A DNA stretch of 64,000 bases from Streblospio benedicti (taxonomy: Eukaryota > Annelida > Polychaeta > Spionida > Spionidae). The translations under genes and the position numbers were made by a program. Location: assembly GCA_019095985.1 (NCBI GenBank), contig CM032661.1, forward strand, positions 15,835,236 through 15,899,235, given 5' to 3'. Shown piece after piece: positions 32,502-45,540 of this stretch (position 1 is its first letter; every line of letters begins with the position of its first letter). Under the pieces are notes generated by a model. The model was not told the DNA's origin. It searched no databases and saw only the letters and a program-made list of their open reading frames with translations.

Positions 32502-35500
32502 AAGGGGATTAAAATTTTGTTTTACAATTTTGAAAATTAGGAATTTTAATGCTTTTTTTATCGTACAATCAAGCACTCCAGAACGAAGGAATCACAACTA
32601 AATAAAAATTTTTAAATTCCGAAATAACCACCATTTAAACTTTTTGAAATTTTAATTTTCACTTCAACATCCAGGGAAAAGTAATTTCAAACCTGGGTAA
32701 ATTATAAATCACCCCCCCAAAAGCCGCCCGTAAAACTCCGCCCCAAACCCGGTCACTGCCCCCCTTAAAAACGCCACCACGATACTAAAAAAGGTGTCAA
32801 TCAAGTAATCTTAATTACAAAGATTGACCATTTAAGTTCTTAAGTAGGTTCTCGTAGGGTCCCAAAAAGTTGGGCTTAGGGGCTAGTTTATTAAAAAGCC
32901 TACTTCATTTCCCCGGTTTCCCCTCGGTTTTTACCTTGCCTTGAAACTGTTGAAAATTGGCATTTAATTATTGTACTAAAAGTTTTTTTCTCGGCGGCGT
33001 TTCTTTTGTATGTATTTGTCTGTTTATGGGTTAGCAAGATATGGGGCCCCTAAAATATATTGTTTAAAGTATTCGTATCTATTGAAGAGTTAGAGTTGTC
33101 TATATCTCTAACTATGGAAGATCAAAGGAATGGAGCAAACCATTTAACTTGCGATTTATCCTATGTAAATACACATGAAATATATGAAAGTAATGTTTCA
33201 AATGCATGACAAACTACGATTTGTATGCCGTGTTAATAAATTTGGCTAAGACTATTTTAAGAGACCTTCTGAAATGTTTACTGGAATATGAACTATTTGT
33301 TAAGCAATTTTCATTGTACCACATCAAAGACATCATGCAAAATGCGTTACTTATATCCGTTATGTGTAAATAAGTATTAATGAATTTCTCTTAAGTTTTA
33401 ATTTAGATATTGTATGCCTAATTATAATAAGAAATATATTTTTTGTATCCACACCAGTTCATGCACAGTGATTTTTTTATTATAGATACCGTTTATTTCC
33501 AAGTTATTCTTCATGATATCATTTTTATAGCTTTTAGTTATTGAATAACTATAATCACTTAAAAATTTTACTTACTAGATCACCCATCATTACCGGGTGT
33601 GTGATTCCTTCAGTTCCTTTCACATTACTGAATATGAACCAGTAATTTCTAAACACTACCACACTCTTACACTGTAGTACATCATCTGAGATTCTTGTAC
33701 AGGATTAGTTTTGTTCTACACGCTCTCACCATCACGAGAACTTGTTTCAGATAATTTTTGGGCCTACAGTAAAGCATACTTTATTATTTTAAAACCTATC
33801 TCAAAATAAATGATCTAACATTAATATCTATTAGAGCTAGAGGCTGTCACAATTGCAGGCTCTTTACTTTGCGTTATTATGGTTGAACTAAAATGTAAAG
33901 ATAAATAAAAAGTTAAGGTCTTTTGAAAGACTAATTTTAAAACTATCCAACACATTTACACTACAAATTAAAACTAATACTGTGACGAGTCAAGATGAAG
34001 AGAAATTTCGGTGGATTTCCTACCCAGGGACGAAACTAGATGACTGAAATAATAATAGACACTCTTCACCAAATTCAATGAAGTTACCATGTTCCCTAAA
34101 GAGTGAGTCCACAGAGGTATCTCAGCATGGGGCTGAAGTGGATTTAGAATAGCAGTCTTACGTCTATGTGTAGACAGGCAGACTCGAACCTTTCTATTAA
34201 AGATCGAAATCCCAAAGTCCCCCCCACTTTCCTCAAGTGCGCCCCCTTCCCAAACCTGGTTTTGATGTTAATAGGGTGGTTAACAGTGGTGATTTTACTG
34301 GACTTTTAGGACTATGAAGCAAATTATTTTTTACAGGTGGTCTCCTTCATAGGGGTGGTCATCTTAATTATAGGTTTCACTGTAAAAAGCAAAACGATAT
34401 ATAACGTACATGTACTGACCAATCCGTGCGTACCACTAGATGTAATAACAAAAGATACGATGGATGCCATCTCGTCGGCTAACACATCATTTAACCAATG
34501 GGCTTGACTGATCAAAAGCTCATTTGATGGCACTGTATGCATTAGTAGCACTCACTTAGATACGGGAATGTCTTGTTGTATAAATAATAAATGTTACACG
34601 GCAGATGTTTGGTACAGTCGAACCTGTCTCAGTGGATGGACACCTTTATAAAATTTACAAGGCGTCCATATTAGGGAAGATGTTCTTCAAAAGTGCGATT
34701 CACTTCATAAATGATGCACATGAAAATTGGGAACGGGGGTGGAGGGTGGAAAAGTCTCCACATTTAGACATGCGTCAGCAAAAGGTGCGGTGTCCACTGT
34801 ACAAGAACTACAATATCATTCGACCTCAGCGTTTCTGTGGGTTTGGTCTACCACTTGCGTGGACTCTTTATATCCGGTCATATACATATGTAAAGCATAA
34901 CTATTCGAATTTCTTGTGTATTAGTGGCTCTCCTACAGAGGATAGTGCATCCATTACACTAATCATCTCTACTAATACAGCACACAGTTCTGTAGTTCTC
35001 AATACCCTGTCTTTTTATAACAGCATCTAACCATCTATTGCTCTTGCTTCCTTATTGATGTCGTTTCTTACTTCTTTGGGATTTATTAGAATATCAGGAC
35101 AGTCCATCAACCGTTGTGTACATTTTAATCACTCATAATGCAAAAGATACTCAGTAGCTTGCCAATTAATTATAACTACGTTTCCATATTCACTCATGTA
35201 GATGATGTCAATGCACAAAAAAAGGCTTTATATCATTCCATGGAGTGCGTTTCCCAATGCTTATGAAAAATTAATTTCCAATACACTCTCTAACATATTT
35301 TACAAAGCTTACCGTGGTAAGAAATATGATTATATTCATCACCTGTAAAAGACTCTAGATTATTGGGAAACAACAATGATGCATGGTCCCATAGCAGGAA
35401 AAATGCTGATTAAGAAACACAATACACCACCACTGGGTTTAGTATGGTAATTGTAATATATGTGGGGTACAGAGACAACAGTTCGGCCATGTAACCTTTT

Positions 35501-38500
35501 AACAGCTCGCTGTTTGGGATGATGGTATCATTCTGACAACCCTGGTCGTGAGTTCCAAGTCCCGCCAGAGTTGATATAGTTTAAAATTTACAAGTGTAAA
35601 TGGACTTAGGAGGCCTTAAATTGCTTTCACATTTATGTCTATCGTGGTAGACAGATGCGAGAGAGTATGTAGAAAATTTAAATTATTCACATTAAAGAAT
35701 GAAAAATCTTTATTTCAGGTATGCGCATTGACAAATACACGTACACAGAGCATTTAGCAATTTTTAAAGTGTACCTATATCAAAATGCACTAAAATTTAA
35801 AATACAAACAATAAAACAATAAATACATCTTCTAATGGTGCTTGCTTATCGGTTGCTTGACAGTCTGTACTAGTTGCAATGGATTGACTTATTAATTAAC
35901 ATATATCGCAAAAACACAATCAAGCCTAAATATAAATGCGACATGGCGTAAAAGAGGTGTGCCATGGGTGAGAAAGAATATACCCTACCGATCTGGGTGT
36001 GAACGCCTATTGTGTCCAGCCTGTAGGGTGGGGTCAGGGCGGTCAGCATTCCATTGTACATCGTTGAAAGTCTGTATTGTGTTGGCATGTAAGTCCTTAG
36101 TTACATTTTCATAATGTTACGAATGTCCATTGTGGTGATGGCTTTTGTTAAGTTGGGTACTGTATTTGTCCGTTCTGTTGTTTTGTGGCTAGTAAGTCTA
36201 TAGGGCGGGGCTGACGCCACAGCTGTGTATGTCACGCTTCTGAGACTATCATAATCTTCTTTTGTCTCCTATGACAATGGATTTATCTTTAAAATATATA
36301 TTCTATTAGAGGGAACCCTGGATGGCTACGTAATGAATCAAAAATGTTCCTTGTGAAAGGGACAAAGGGAAATAACAAGTACACATGCAAACAACGCACA
36401 AATGCGCATCATAAAATACAATAGATTCCAGTAGACGGACGATGACAGACTCTGACATTTCCGATAGAATAACGGTAATGACTTGACAACACTGACATTG
36501 CGATAGAATAAAGTTATTTGGTAATTGCGTGAATGCTTAGGACATTTGAGTCATTATGACCCTTGGCAAATCTGTTGCATTAATCACACAATTAGGCACC
36601 GGAAAATTTTCGAATAAATGGGCTCATTGTATCGTCACAGTCGAGTGGTTTTAAGGTACGTTGGTTTTGGTTTGGTTTGTTTTGACGGACGTATTTGTCC
36701 GTTCTGATGCTTATTGCAGATAGGTTTTACGTGTTGTTGGGGCATTGCGAACCTAATGTGGAATCGGGCTAGGTAGCCAATCGTGAGCCTTAAAGGTGGT
36801 CTGGGGATACTGTTCATCTAAAAGTTTTTCAAACAGCAAACCCTTGTATCTTTTTTTTATTCCCCAGGGGTGTGGCTCTCACTACACAAACACGCCTTTT
36901 TGGCTTCGAACCGAGCCATAGTCGTGTATTTCTAAGTACCCTACCACATTGTAAATTATAATATGGGCATTGCAATTTTCGGGATGAGTGTTTTAAGACT
37001 GGGGTTTCCTTCAGGGTTTTGACCTGACAGTCTGGGGCTACCCTACCACATTGTAAATTATATAATCATTGGGACTGGGGTCTGTATGGGTCAACGTGGG
37101 CTTTAAAAGTGGTTTTTAATAAGTTCACTTGTAAAACTTACAGGTTTGAAATCCTCATCTATCGGAACAGGGCCCAAATTTCTTCTATTACATTCTCATA
37201 ATAAATCTGACAGCTGTGAGCTATTTGGAATGGCTTGAAATGGACACAGGGATGGATGAATTTAGGAAGCTGCATTTCATTATGACCTGGGGAAGGGGGA
37301 GCAAAAAAAACATAACTTTCCAGGTCGTAATTATTAGTGCACGCCAGATTATCAAGACCACCGCCAAAAAGCATCTTGCATTTCTCAGCACTCCACGCCC
37401 ACAACCCTTATGTAATTTATAACCCCTTGGGGGGACTATTTTAAATAGTGACCCCTTAGCTTTTTTATCCCCATATAGGGTCCTTGCTCTGATACTATGC
37501 GTGCACGTTCGACGCTACACAGACAGGTGTTCATCACAATGGTGGGTGACGTACATGTGCACATGCCATAACTCACGTCACGGCAGCTACAGGGTGGGGT
37601 GTATATATGGTGGTGTCGGCAGGACTGGTGGAGGGAGCCATCCAGCCGCACCACAGGTACGTAGCTTCTTGCCATGACTGATTATTTTTTGCAAACTTCA
37701 GTTTTGTTATGTTTATCTGTCAGTATGTTTCCAATTCAAATGAAAATTATATTCTTGTGTTGTTAATAAGTATTTAGAAACTTTCTTTTGTGTGCGATTG
37801 CACCATGCAGATAAAAAGAATGAAATTATTTTTATGGATTGACTTTTACATTGAAGTACTAGCTATATATATAACACATGAGATGGAGGGATGCAAAAGA
37901 CGTATTACCGACTAATATGAGACTGAGACTCGCGGCCTTTGAACAGATGTTTTCATTTACGTATCAGATGATACCTACATGTAAAAGTTTTAATAAGTCC
38001 ACTCAAAAATATAAATCAGCATATGAACTAATAGGACAAAACAGTCTAGTACAGTAGAACATCTCAATTAACACCACTCAGTGCCTGGCGTCGAGTGGTT
38101 TCAATATACAGTGTACGTGTAGAGAACTCGTCTCTGTGTGGATGTTTAAACTGCAAAGTTGTCTCTTACACCCCCAGCCCACCCCATTGCACTGTCGTTA
38201 CCTGGATAAAACTAGGTTAATACATGCCAATTTTTCGAGGCCTGGGCCGTATCGAGACCTACAGTCTCCATAGTCGGGAGCTAGTCGTCTTCTGATCTTC
38301 GTGAAAAGTCTCCGTCTAAAGCGGAACTAGACAGCGACATTTCAGTTCCACGCTCATGCAGCGGAACTAAAAAAATGTCGCGGGTGTTTGTTGAAGACTT
38401 TAGAAATCAATACTCTATATTCGGTAAGTCATGACAAACTTGTCTTAACCTAGTCGGGACTACGCCTGGATCATGTCTGGACCATGTCAGGAGCTAGTTT

Positions 38501-38530
38501 TAACCTAGTCTTTCTGGTCTTGACCATGTC
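32502..38530. repeat. Copy B of the ~5.5 kb duplicated block
   Basis: Matches 26,890-32,401. The first ~550 bases are full of homopolymer-type differences, as at an unpolished contig start. Later differences include insertions near 33,800-33,945, 34,165-34,275 and 36,480-36,900, which look more like haplotype differences or local misassembly. Confidence 0.85.
37546..37656 (+). promoter_or_regulatory. Candidate TATA promoter and 5' exon (copy B)
   Basis: Same elements as at 31,347-31,457: CRE-like sites, GTATATATGG at 37,601, donor CACAG|GTACGT at 37,656/37,657. Confidence 0.35.
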
Positions 38531-38960
38531 TGCACCTTGTCTTCCTTGCACCGTAGGTAAAGACTAGATAAAAACTAGATCTCGACGAGGTTAAAACCTT
38601 GAAAAAACTTGGTCCAGACCTGCTCCACACATGGTTTTGACCTGGTCCAGACATGGTCCAGATGTAATTATGGTAGGGCGACCTTTGGTCTTTATGGCGC
38701 CGAACTGCATTTCGGACATTACAGTCGCCTGTGTTGGGGAACATGTCGTTATCCAGTTTTCAGCTGGTCCTTATCAAATCGATTTGTCTTCATCTGTACG
38801 AAAACTAGATGACGATGTCGACCAGGTAACGACTATTGAAAAATTGCTTTGTTACGACTTGGTTTTTACAAAAAGGTCTTCAAGCGGTCTTGACATGATT
38901 ACGACTTGGTTAAGACCTGATCCCTATAAATAAAGGCTAGTCTCATTTGGTTTTCGACAG
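38250..38960. repeat. Degenerate palindromic repeat cluster
   Basis: Many 12-18 bp units around CTGGACCATGTC, GGTCCAGACATGG, AACCTAGTC and GACTAGAT occur in both orientations, so the stretch can fold extensively. It borders the Harbinger remnant and may be part of the same or another DNA transposon. Confidence 0.4.
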
Positions 38961-39671
38961 ATACGTGCCGACCAGATTTTGGTTAATTTTACATGAAGTC
39001 AACGATAATGTTACCCAAGTTGAGATTATGTTGTACAAAATAGCATATAAAGATAAGTATTGTAGAATGTCAGAAGATAGAAATATTATTGCCTAGTGTA
39101 TTCAATACAAATACTATATTATACTTATTTGCTTAAATTTCTTGAAAATAAATGCTAAGATCATTATTGTCTCCTACTGTATTTTATGATTCACTTGGGT
39201 GAACTGCTCTGGCCAGAGAGAAATATTATGTTTTTTTGCTCAAATGGTTATATCAATACTTGAGAGAGTAGTTATTATAATTTACTTATTATCTGTTATT
39301 ATCTAGGATTTCAATATTTATTTATTATACTTGTTTGCTCTCTTAGGCAAAGTATAACCTTAAATAGTTAATCTGGGTTCACATGCTGTATATAATTTAT
39401 GCTGCTTTTGCCGAACATTGTAACACATTTCAAATGAGACACAAAACTGCTATGTTGTACACATGGCTGTAATTTCAAATCGAAATGGGCAATTACAAAG
39501 TAGACGATGGGTGTCAGCGATTTCGGGTAATGGATTTTGAAGGGGCGCAATGTAGAGAACAAGGGGGACAAACCATTTTGTACAACAATTAACTGTAACC
39601 CCTTGGTATTTACCTTCTGTCATTCTAATAATTGAAATAATTTTTAACTCCACTTTCAAATGAAGATCAAA
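38961..39671. other. AT-rich DNA, nothing recognised
   Basis: No open frame with support and no clear repeat end. Confidence 0.4.
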
Positions 39672-40170
39672 TCAATTGATGCAATTGCCTGTGGTCGCGT
39701 GTACGTCAGGAATAACTGCATCAGATCTCCAGGCACCAGAGACGATGTCGTGGTTCTCATCTTCTTGGTCTACCACGCTGACGTGTGAGGTCTGGAAGCG
39801 AATCCTCAAGAGGTTGTGTACACACAGCATACTCACCATGTACTCACCAAAAGTATTTTCAACAACACGTTGACCTCTCGAGGCGGTAGTTGAACACGCA
39901 CTGAAGTCTGGTGAGACTTCACTGGAATGTGGCTTCATCAGTTGTGGTGTGAGGCCGAATGCATCATCACAACATGCATCAGCATGTTGTGATCATCATG
40001 TGGCAATGTATCTGGATCTTGCAAGTTGAGTGAACCTTCCTCCAGACAGTCTTTGAACTAGGAGTCGTTGAAAATCTGTGCATCACTCTGATGACACATG
40101 CCACCGACGTCTGCCCAGAGGAACTTGTCCGAACCAAGTCCTCCTCGGGTTGTCACCAAGTCAGAAACAG
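39672..40170 (-). mobile_element. PIF/Harbinger transposase remnant
   Basis: On the minus strand, pieces in at least two frames match the C-terminal half of the DDE transposase of PIF/Harbinger elements. In order: KFLWADVGGMCHQSDAQIFN (the D-V-G / SDAQ-FN block), GSLNLQDPDTLP, AFGLTPQLMKP, VFNYRL, ASRGQRVVENTFG (the RRVVENAFG block) and a C-terminal DIVSGAWR. The AFGLTPQLMKP and RVVENTFG pieces are separated by a frame change at VFNYRL, there is a stop after the FND block, and a stretch between ENTFG and the terminal block is missing. It is therefore a dead copy. The family call rests on motif order and is fairly safe; terminal repeats were not found. Confidence 0.75.
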
Positions 40171-41439
40171 TCTTGGTGGCAGGACCCCGACTTCAATTGA
40201 GGTGAGTGTTGTCGGCTGATTTTAGTCCGGACACGATCTTTACCACGTATTTTTAGAGTACGACGGTGGAATGGGCAAATGTTTTATGTAAAAAATGTAT
40301 AAATGTCTCGATCTGGTCCTCGATATCGGCGACTTTTCCAGGTGACGACTAAATAAGGAGTAGGTCACAATAGTGCGATTTTTTTTTTTTTTGGGGGGGG
40401 GTAATGATACATTGAGACCAAGAGAAGTTTGTGTATTATATCGATATCGGTGGTCACTATACAGAGGTGGTCTTGATTAAAGGTTCTACGACGTGTAGAC
40501 ACACCGTCAACTCAATTCTAATCATAGTACACTTTAAATTCAAAGATAACTGCGTTTCTCTTTTTGAATAGTTTCTACATCAAAGCAACACCTGCTAATC
40601 AAAGGTCAACATCACAGTTGCCTGCCTTGACAGAGTAAACGCAACGATTGTGAATGTAATAAAATCACATTTGTGAGTTTGAATCTATTTTTTTCTTGTA
40701 TGTTTTGCATCAGAAATACAGGGGATTGCACGCTTGCAGGCGCGAGCATATGCGATTTGTTTGTTACATATCTAACATACGTCAGTGAAGAGTTAAATGT
40801 CCTATCACAAGGTCGTTGGTTAGTCATTTAAGCATAAACGATATTAGCATATGGAGTAATACGTGGATACTAATCGTGGCTATTTTACTGTAGATATTTA
40901 TTATGTGCAACACGTTAGGATACTAAGTATTTTATTAGAGGATAATTGAAAATGGGCAAGTTGGACACAGGGGGAAAAGTAAATCACCATCGACTGTATT
41001 GTAGCCATGTATATTCCTATTATAAAATAGATACGGGGACACCAGTTATAATGTGAGTATTTATTTGCATTTAAATATGCTTAATTTGCAAATGTACGTA
41101 TGTTGTCTCTACGAGATGTTGACCTATTCTTTAATTCATTTGTGTGAATAATATTTTATATGATTATATTTGACAATTTACTTTGATAGATGTAAAGATG
41201 CTATATTAAAATGAATATATAATTTTTATACATCTTTAAGAAAAATCTTTCTTTTTCAAAAAGAGAGAGAGAGAGTAGAGAATACAAGTACAGAAGAACC
41301 ACTTTTTAAAGACAAATAAAATAAAAATACTAGGCGAAATCACCTTTTTATTGGGGGTGGGGGTGAGGTTATAAAGGTTGCCAATCTCCCATCTCCCAAT
41401 GTTTTTCCTCGTTCTCCCACCTTCCTTTTTTTTGCCTCG

Positions 41440-42480
41440 TTCACTCGCTTACGGTCTTCTAGGGGCTCGAGCTTTCATTTTTTGAGTATGCAAGTCACAC
41501 TGGCCTTCCTGTCATTATTGGTGATCCAACCTGCAGCTCTTCGTTGTGTACACTCCCGCTATAAGTCTTTCACATGACTGGGATCCAAATAGGAAGAAAA
41601 GTACTCCATGTCGAGCGTACCAAGGCAATGTAGGCAAGGCGTTTTAGATCTTCGGGACAGGCTTCTTGGCAAAGCCTAGCTTTCAGATTTTTGGGCCAAA
41701 CTTGTGAGATGCGCATATTCCAGCTCGTGTCCTTCCTTGTTTATAATGCCACCCAAGTATTTTTTTCATGCTCAACGGGCTTGAGCACTACACCATATGT
41801 ACGGTGGATAGTTCTGACCCTTGTATGTGGTTATCATGTCGCACTTCTTTGGGTTAAAGACCATGCCCCAATCAAAGGCCCACTTCTCGAGGTTGCCGAT
41901 ACCTGCTTGCAGCTGTATCTGATCCTCAATGGAATCTACGACTCTGTATAACAAACTGTTATAATGTCGTAATTGGTGCAACAGCCGCTTATGTGGAACT
42001 GTGACAAATGCCATGGAGTAATCAAGGATAATGACATCAAGCTGCTTGCCTTTATCACGTTGCTTAAGCATGCCATGTGTGGTCATGATGAGTTGCGTTT
42101 CTGTTGAATATTTGACTCAGAACCCATCGTTCCCTTCTACGAGGATACTGTACAAGTCTGCGTCTGCCATCGCATGTGAACAGACGATGTGTTCCTGGAC
42201 CTTAAAGACGGTCGAGTTCAATGATACTGGGCGGTAGTTAGCTGCATCTGCCCGATTCCCCTCATAAAAACTGGAGTTATCCAAGACTTATTCCATTGGG
42301 TTGGTATATCTCCAGATTCTACTGACCGACGATATATCGCTGTTAGGGCAGGAGCTACTTTGGTGGCTATGTTATTGAGAATGTGTGCTGGTATCTCATC
42401 TAAGACTGATCATACTTTCTTGGGGTTCATACCTTGGAGCGTCTTTACAACACCGTACAGTCAAGGCTAGTTTTCAGGCA
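41440..42480 (-). mobile_element. Non-LTR (LINE) reverse-transcriptase remnant, CR1/Jockey-like
   Basis: Minus strand, several frames. From the 5' side: LDEIPAHILNNIATKVAPAL, SVESGDIPTQWNKSWITPVF (the P-W-K-A-P-F block), then LDVIILDYSMAFVTVPHKRL (normally LDF-KAFDxVPH), SLLYRVVDSIEDQIQLQAGI, NLEKWAFDWGMVFNPKKC, a YLGGIINKEGHELEYAH piece and an LRRS-C/AYIALVR-like tail. The palm region including the FADD motif is deleted between HQLRHY and SLLYR. Many stops and frame changes show an old, inactive fragment. Clade assignment is approximate. Confidence 0.8.
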
Positions 42481-42489
42481 ATATAACTT

Positions 42490-42802
42490 TCATACTTATG
42501 TAATGTATATCAAACCACTGACAATTCTTTCTACCTGCTTTATTATCCAACGAGTCCTACATATTTTTCAAAATTCCTAAAGTTCTACAGTTTTATAAGT
42601 TTCGACAATAAAATGTCCTCTTCAGAAACTGAATTGTTTATAAACTATTTGACAAATATATGGACGATTATAATAATAAATTAGCTTTTATTACATATTA
42701 TGTAGAACTTTAGGAATTTTGAAAAACCTTTAGGAGTCGTTGGATAATAAAGCAGGTAGAAAGAATTGTCAGTGTTTTGATATACATTAAATAAGTATGA
42801 GA
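42490..42802. repeat. Long near-perfect hairpin (two ~100-bp arms)
   Basis: Left arm 42,490-42,588 and right arm 42,702-42,802 are reverse complements with only a handful of mismatches by eye (shared core AATTCCTAAAGTTCTAC). The loop is about 113 bp. It begins about 10 bp from the LINE remnant. Probably a young fold-back MITE. Confidence 0.85.
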
Positions 42803-44111
42803 GGACCTGCTGGAGCTCAAATATTAAAGCTTGCAAACAATATAACATTTTCATTCCTTGACCTTCAAATCCAAGATGTCCGCTGTAATGAGCGTCAATA
42901 ATATATTTGGTGATAACTAAATAATTATTGAAATATAGAACATTGCTTTTAGTGTCTGAGTAGTTTTCATGGTCAGTGAATCCACTTATACAAGAAACCC
43001 CCCACATTGTATTTCAAATATTTAAATCAAATAATTGCATTCTAGGAACAGGGCAGTCAAATTGTTGGTTTAGCCATATGGGCCAAAGTAAGTCCAAACG
43101 GGACACAGGTGGTTGGTCATGGGTCTCTGAGCCACTCAAATTAGCATGATCTTTCAAAGTACCCGATTTTTGCACTATACTAAGGGACAGGTGTGAACCC
43201 CGTGACCCATTCAAGATTTCTCAATTTCTAAATATTATGGACCTTATCCCAAACGCAACACATATGCTCTTTCATGGGTCATCAAGCCACGAAAATGAGC
43301 ATAAACCCTCAAAATACTACATTTCTGCAGCATTTGTGTTGGCAGCTGTGACCCCCAGATTCACCATTTTCATAAATAATAAACCTAATCAGATGCCCAA
43401 CAGACTAATATGTCTGAATAGCACGACAGGATGCTGGTTACATGCGAAGAGAGGAGGTTGATCCACACACTAGGGAGGTTGTATCGTTCACCATCTCTAT
43501 TGAGAGAGGGTTTCATTGTCCTCAAATCATAGGAGTATAATCCACTGGTAAACTCTGCTGGTATTGATAAAATCCCTATGCTCTTCTTGGTTCTTTTGTT
43601 TGGTAATATTGGCAGTCTGAAGAAGCCCAAAGTATGAGTGAAAGCGTACAAGTTTCTTGTATACCCTTTGGCTCAAAGAACTATACTGTATATTCAAAGA
43701 TTAATATGTGTCCAATTGAGACACAGAACCTCGGTCATAGGTCACAACTGAATTAAATATAAAAGTTATGGGTCACCAAACTACGGAAATTTGTGTAATC
43801 CCTCTGAAGAATGGGCCCTATATACAACCATCAAACTGAAAATCAAACCGTCAAAACATGAGACTGTAGCCATAATGTCTTTGCCAAAGGCACATTGGCG
43901 AGATCCATCTTTTAGCATCCAGTTCTTTCGCAATGAATGATGTATGGATTTTTTCTATTAATCAAACAAAGGTATCAGTGTTGCACCATCGTGTGCACCA
44001 TGTGTACCAATCTTCAGTGTGTGACGCGAACATTTTGAAATAGTTGTCGAGGCCAAAAACATGCGTTTACAGAACATCTTAGCATGCTGTGATTATACAT
44101 TCTTCAACTGG
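42803..44111. other. No supported gene; weak internal repetition
   Basis: Around 43,110, 43,275 and 43,770 there are related blocks (GGGTCATCAAGCCACGAAAAT / GGGTCACCAAACTACGGAAAT type). A minus frame at 43,385-43,651 is open for 88 codons without recognisable homology. Confidence 0.35.
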
Positions 44112-44300
44112 TCAATCTGTGAGGAAGAATTCCACGAGATCTTGTACAGTGACAATGCCTGGATCTGCCAATGCTAGAATGTCTTTAGCATACCCAATAT
44201 CATCATTTGAGTTATCTACTATAATTCTATACATTCGTAGATAAGAGTCGTATTTTTCATGACATACTGTTAATGCATTGTTTACATCGCGTATTGCTAA
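44112..44300 (-). CDS. Weak candidate terminal exon, unrecognised
   Basis: Minus-strand frame of about 60 codons ending in TGA, behind an acceptor-like CATTACAATTAG. It reads AIRDVNNALTVCHEK ... DILALADPGIVTVQDLVEFF, an acidic, helix-friendly sequence. Against it: AT-rich codons, no partner exon found, and a GGCAGATCCAGG transposon-end motif inside the frame. Confidence 0.2.
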   Translation of the reverse strand, partial: LAIRDVNNALTVCHEKYDSYLRMYRIIVDNSNDDIGYAKDILALADPGIVTVQDLVEFFLTD

Positions 44301-44329
44301 TTGTAATGGATTATTCACAAATGATACAC

Positions 44330-44790
44330 CCGTCAGGTGGTGTGGGGGCAGGGGGTGTAAAGAAAGATGACAAAATGTGACAAGGGGGTGGGGGTGGGGG
44401 GTCTAGCACGTGGGCGATGTTACCTTTTGAAGAAAAAAGCTGTTGTTATTTAATAGTATTTGAACTTACTTTCTGACATGTTAAATGAGTAACGTTGTGA
44501 TATATCTAATAGTTGAAATTACATTGCCATGTTTGCTTTATTGTAATGATACAGTAGCCATCCATTAGCAATTATTTTCACACAATTCAAATGTATCTAT
44601 GCAACGTTATGCACAGTTAAAATGTCATCGCGAAACCATGGGAGTGGTGGGGATGGGGGGTGGGGGGGTAATGAGGCAAAGATGGCGTCAACTTACCAGG
44701 AGATTGGGGGGTGTTGCAAAAGTGACGAATGGTGACAAGAGGAGGGGGCAAAAACGGGCAAAAAACAGGGGACGTCATTTGTGAACGATC
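44330..44790 (+). repeat. Two G-rich low-complexity patches
   Basis: 44,335-44,405 and 44,636-44,775 are rich in GGGGGTGGGGG and GTGACAA motifs. They interrupt a block otherwise similar to 54,940-55,800. Confidence 0.5.
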
Positions 44791-44799
44791 TCTAACATA

Positions 44800-45540
44800 A
44801 AATATTAAAAATCCTAACCATTGTATTTGTACATAATTCTTGAATCATAAGATTGTTTTGTTTTTTCAAAGAACTAACTAGGCAATATTTATGAAGACGA
44901 TTCCACAACTATATCTAGGGTATTTGTCATTTATAGTGTGCTCAATCATTTATATTTTTGTTAATAATATAGCACTATGCATGATGCTGTATCATACCTC
45001 ATGCACGTTGATATTGATCATCTCCAACGACTCATACTTTAGTTGATAAGCATCAGCAATTTACGGATGCACTAGATTTCCACTCGCATTATTATCATTA
45101 CCATCTAGATGCTATTCAGCAGGAGCATAAATTTAGCAATTTTGATCACTAGATTTGGCCACAGATGTTGTTTTTCAACATACATAACCGATTTTCTTGA
45201 TGCTCTTGAGATATCCTTAGTGGATGACGAAATTCTTTGAAAATAAGTTAACTACACCATTGGCATGATATTCAGTGTATTGAGCATAGATGAGTCTGAT
45301 TTTTAACCCACAAATCCTGTTTACAACTTCAACGGGTTAACTGCGGTGGAAATATATTGGTTACATAGAGTTTAGAATATATACAGTTTTTGCTCAAGCA
45401 TGTATGTACCATCCAACCAAAGTTCTTTGAAGCGAATGTCTTCTTTCTCCCTCCTTATATTTCTGATTGATAAATTGGCCAACCTTCAAAACTGAACACA
45501 TTTGTTTGTCATTTGTATATAAGGTATATAGTGTAGAAAA
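44800..45540 (+). repeat. Duplicated block upstream of GPCR 2
   Basis: Co-linear with 55,000-55,800 through many blocks (AGCATAAATTTAGCAATTTTGATCACTAGAT, CTACACCATTGG, AATTGGCCAACC followed by TTCAAAACTGAACAC in both). No coding frame spans it, so the similarity may reflect an old segmental duplication or a shared regulatory or mobile sequence. Confidence 0.65.

Noticed and set aside
43385-43651. 88-codon minus-strand frame
   Set aside because: No family recognised and no neighbouring exon; left as unsupported.
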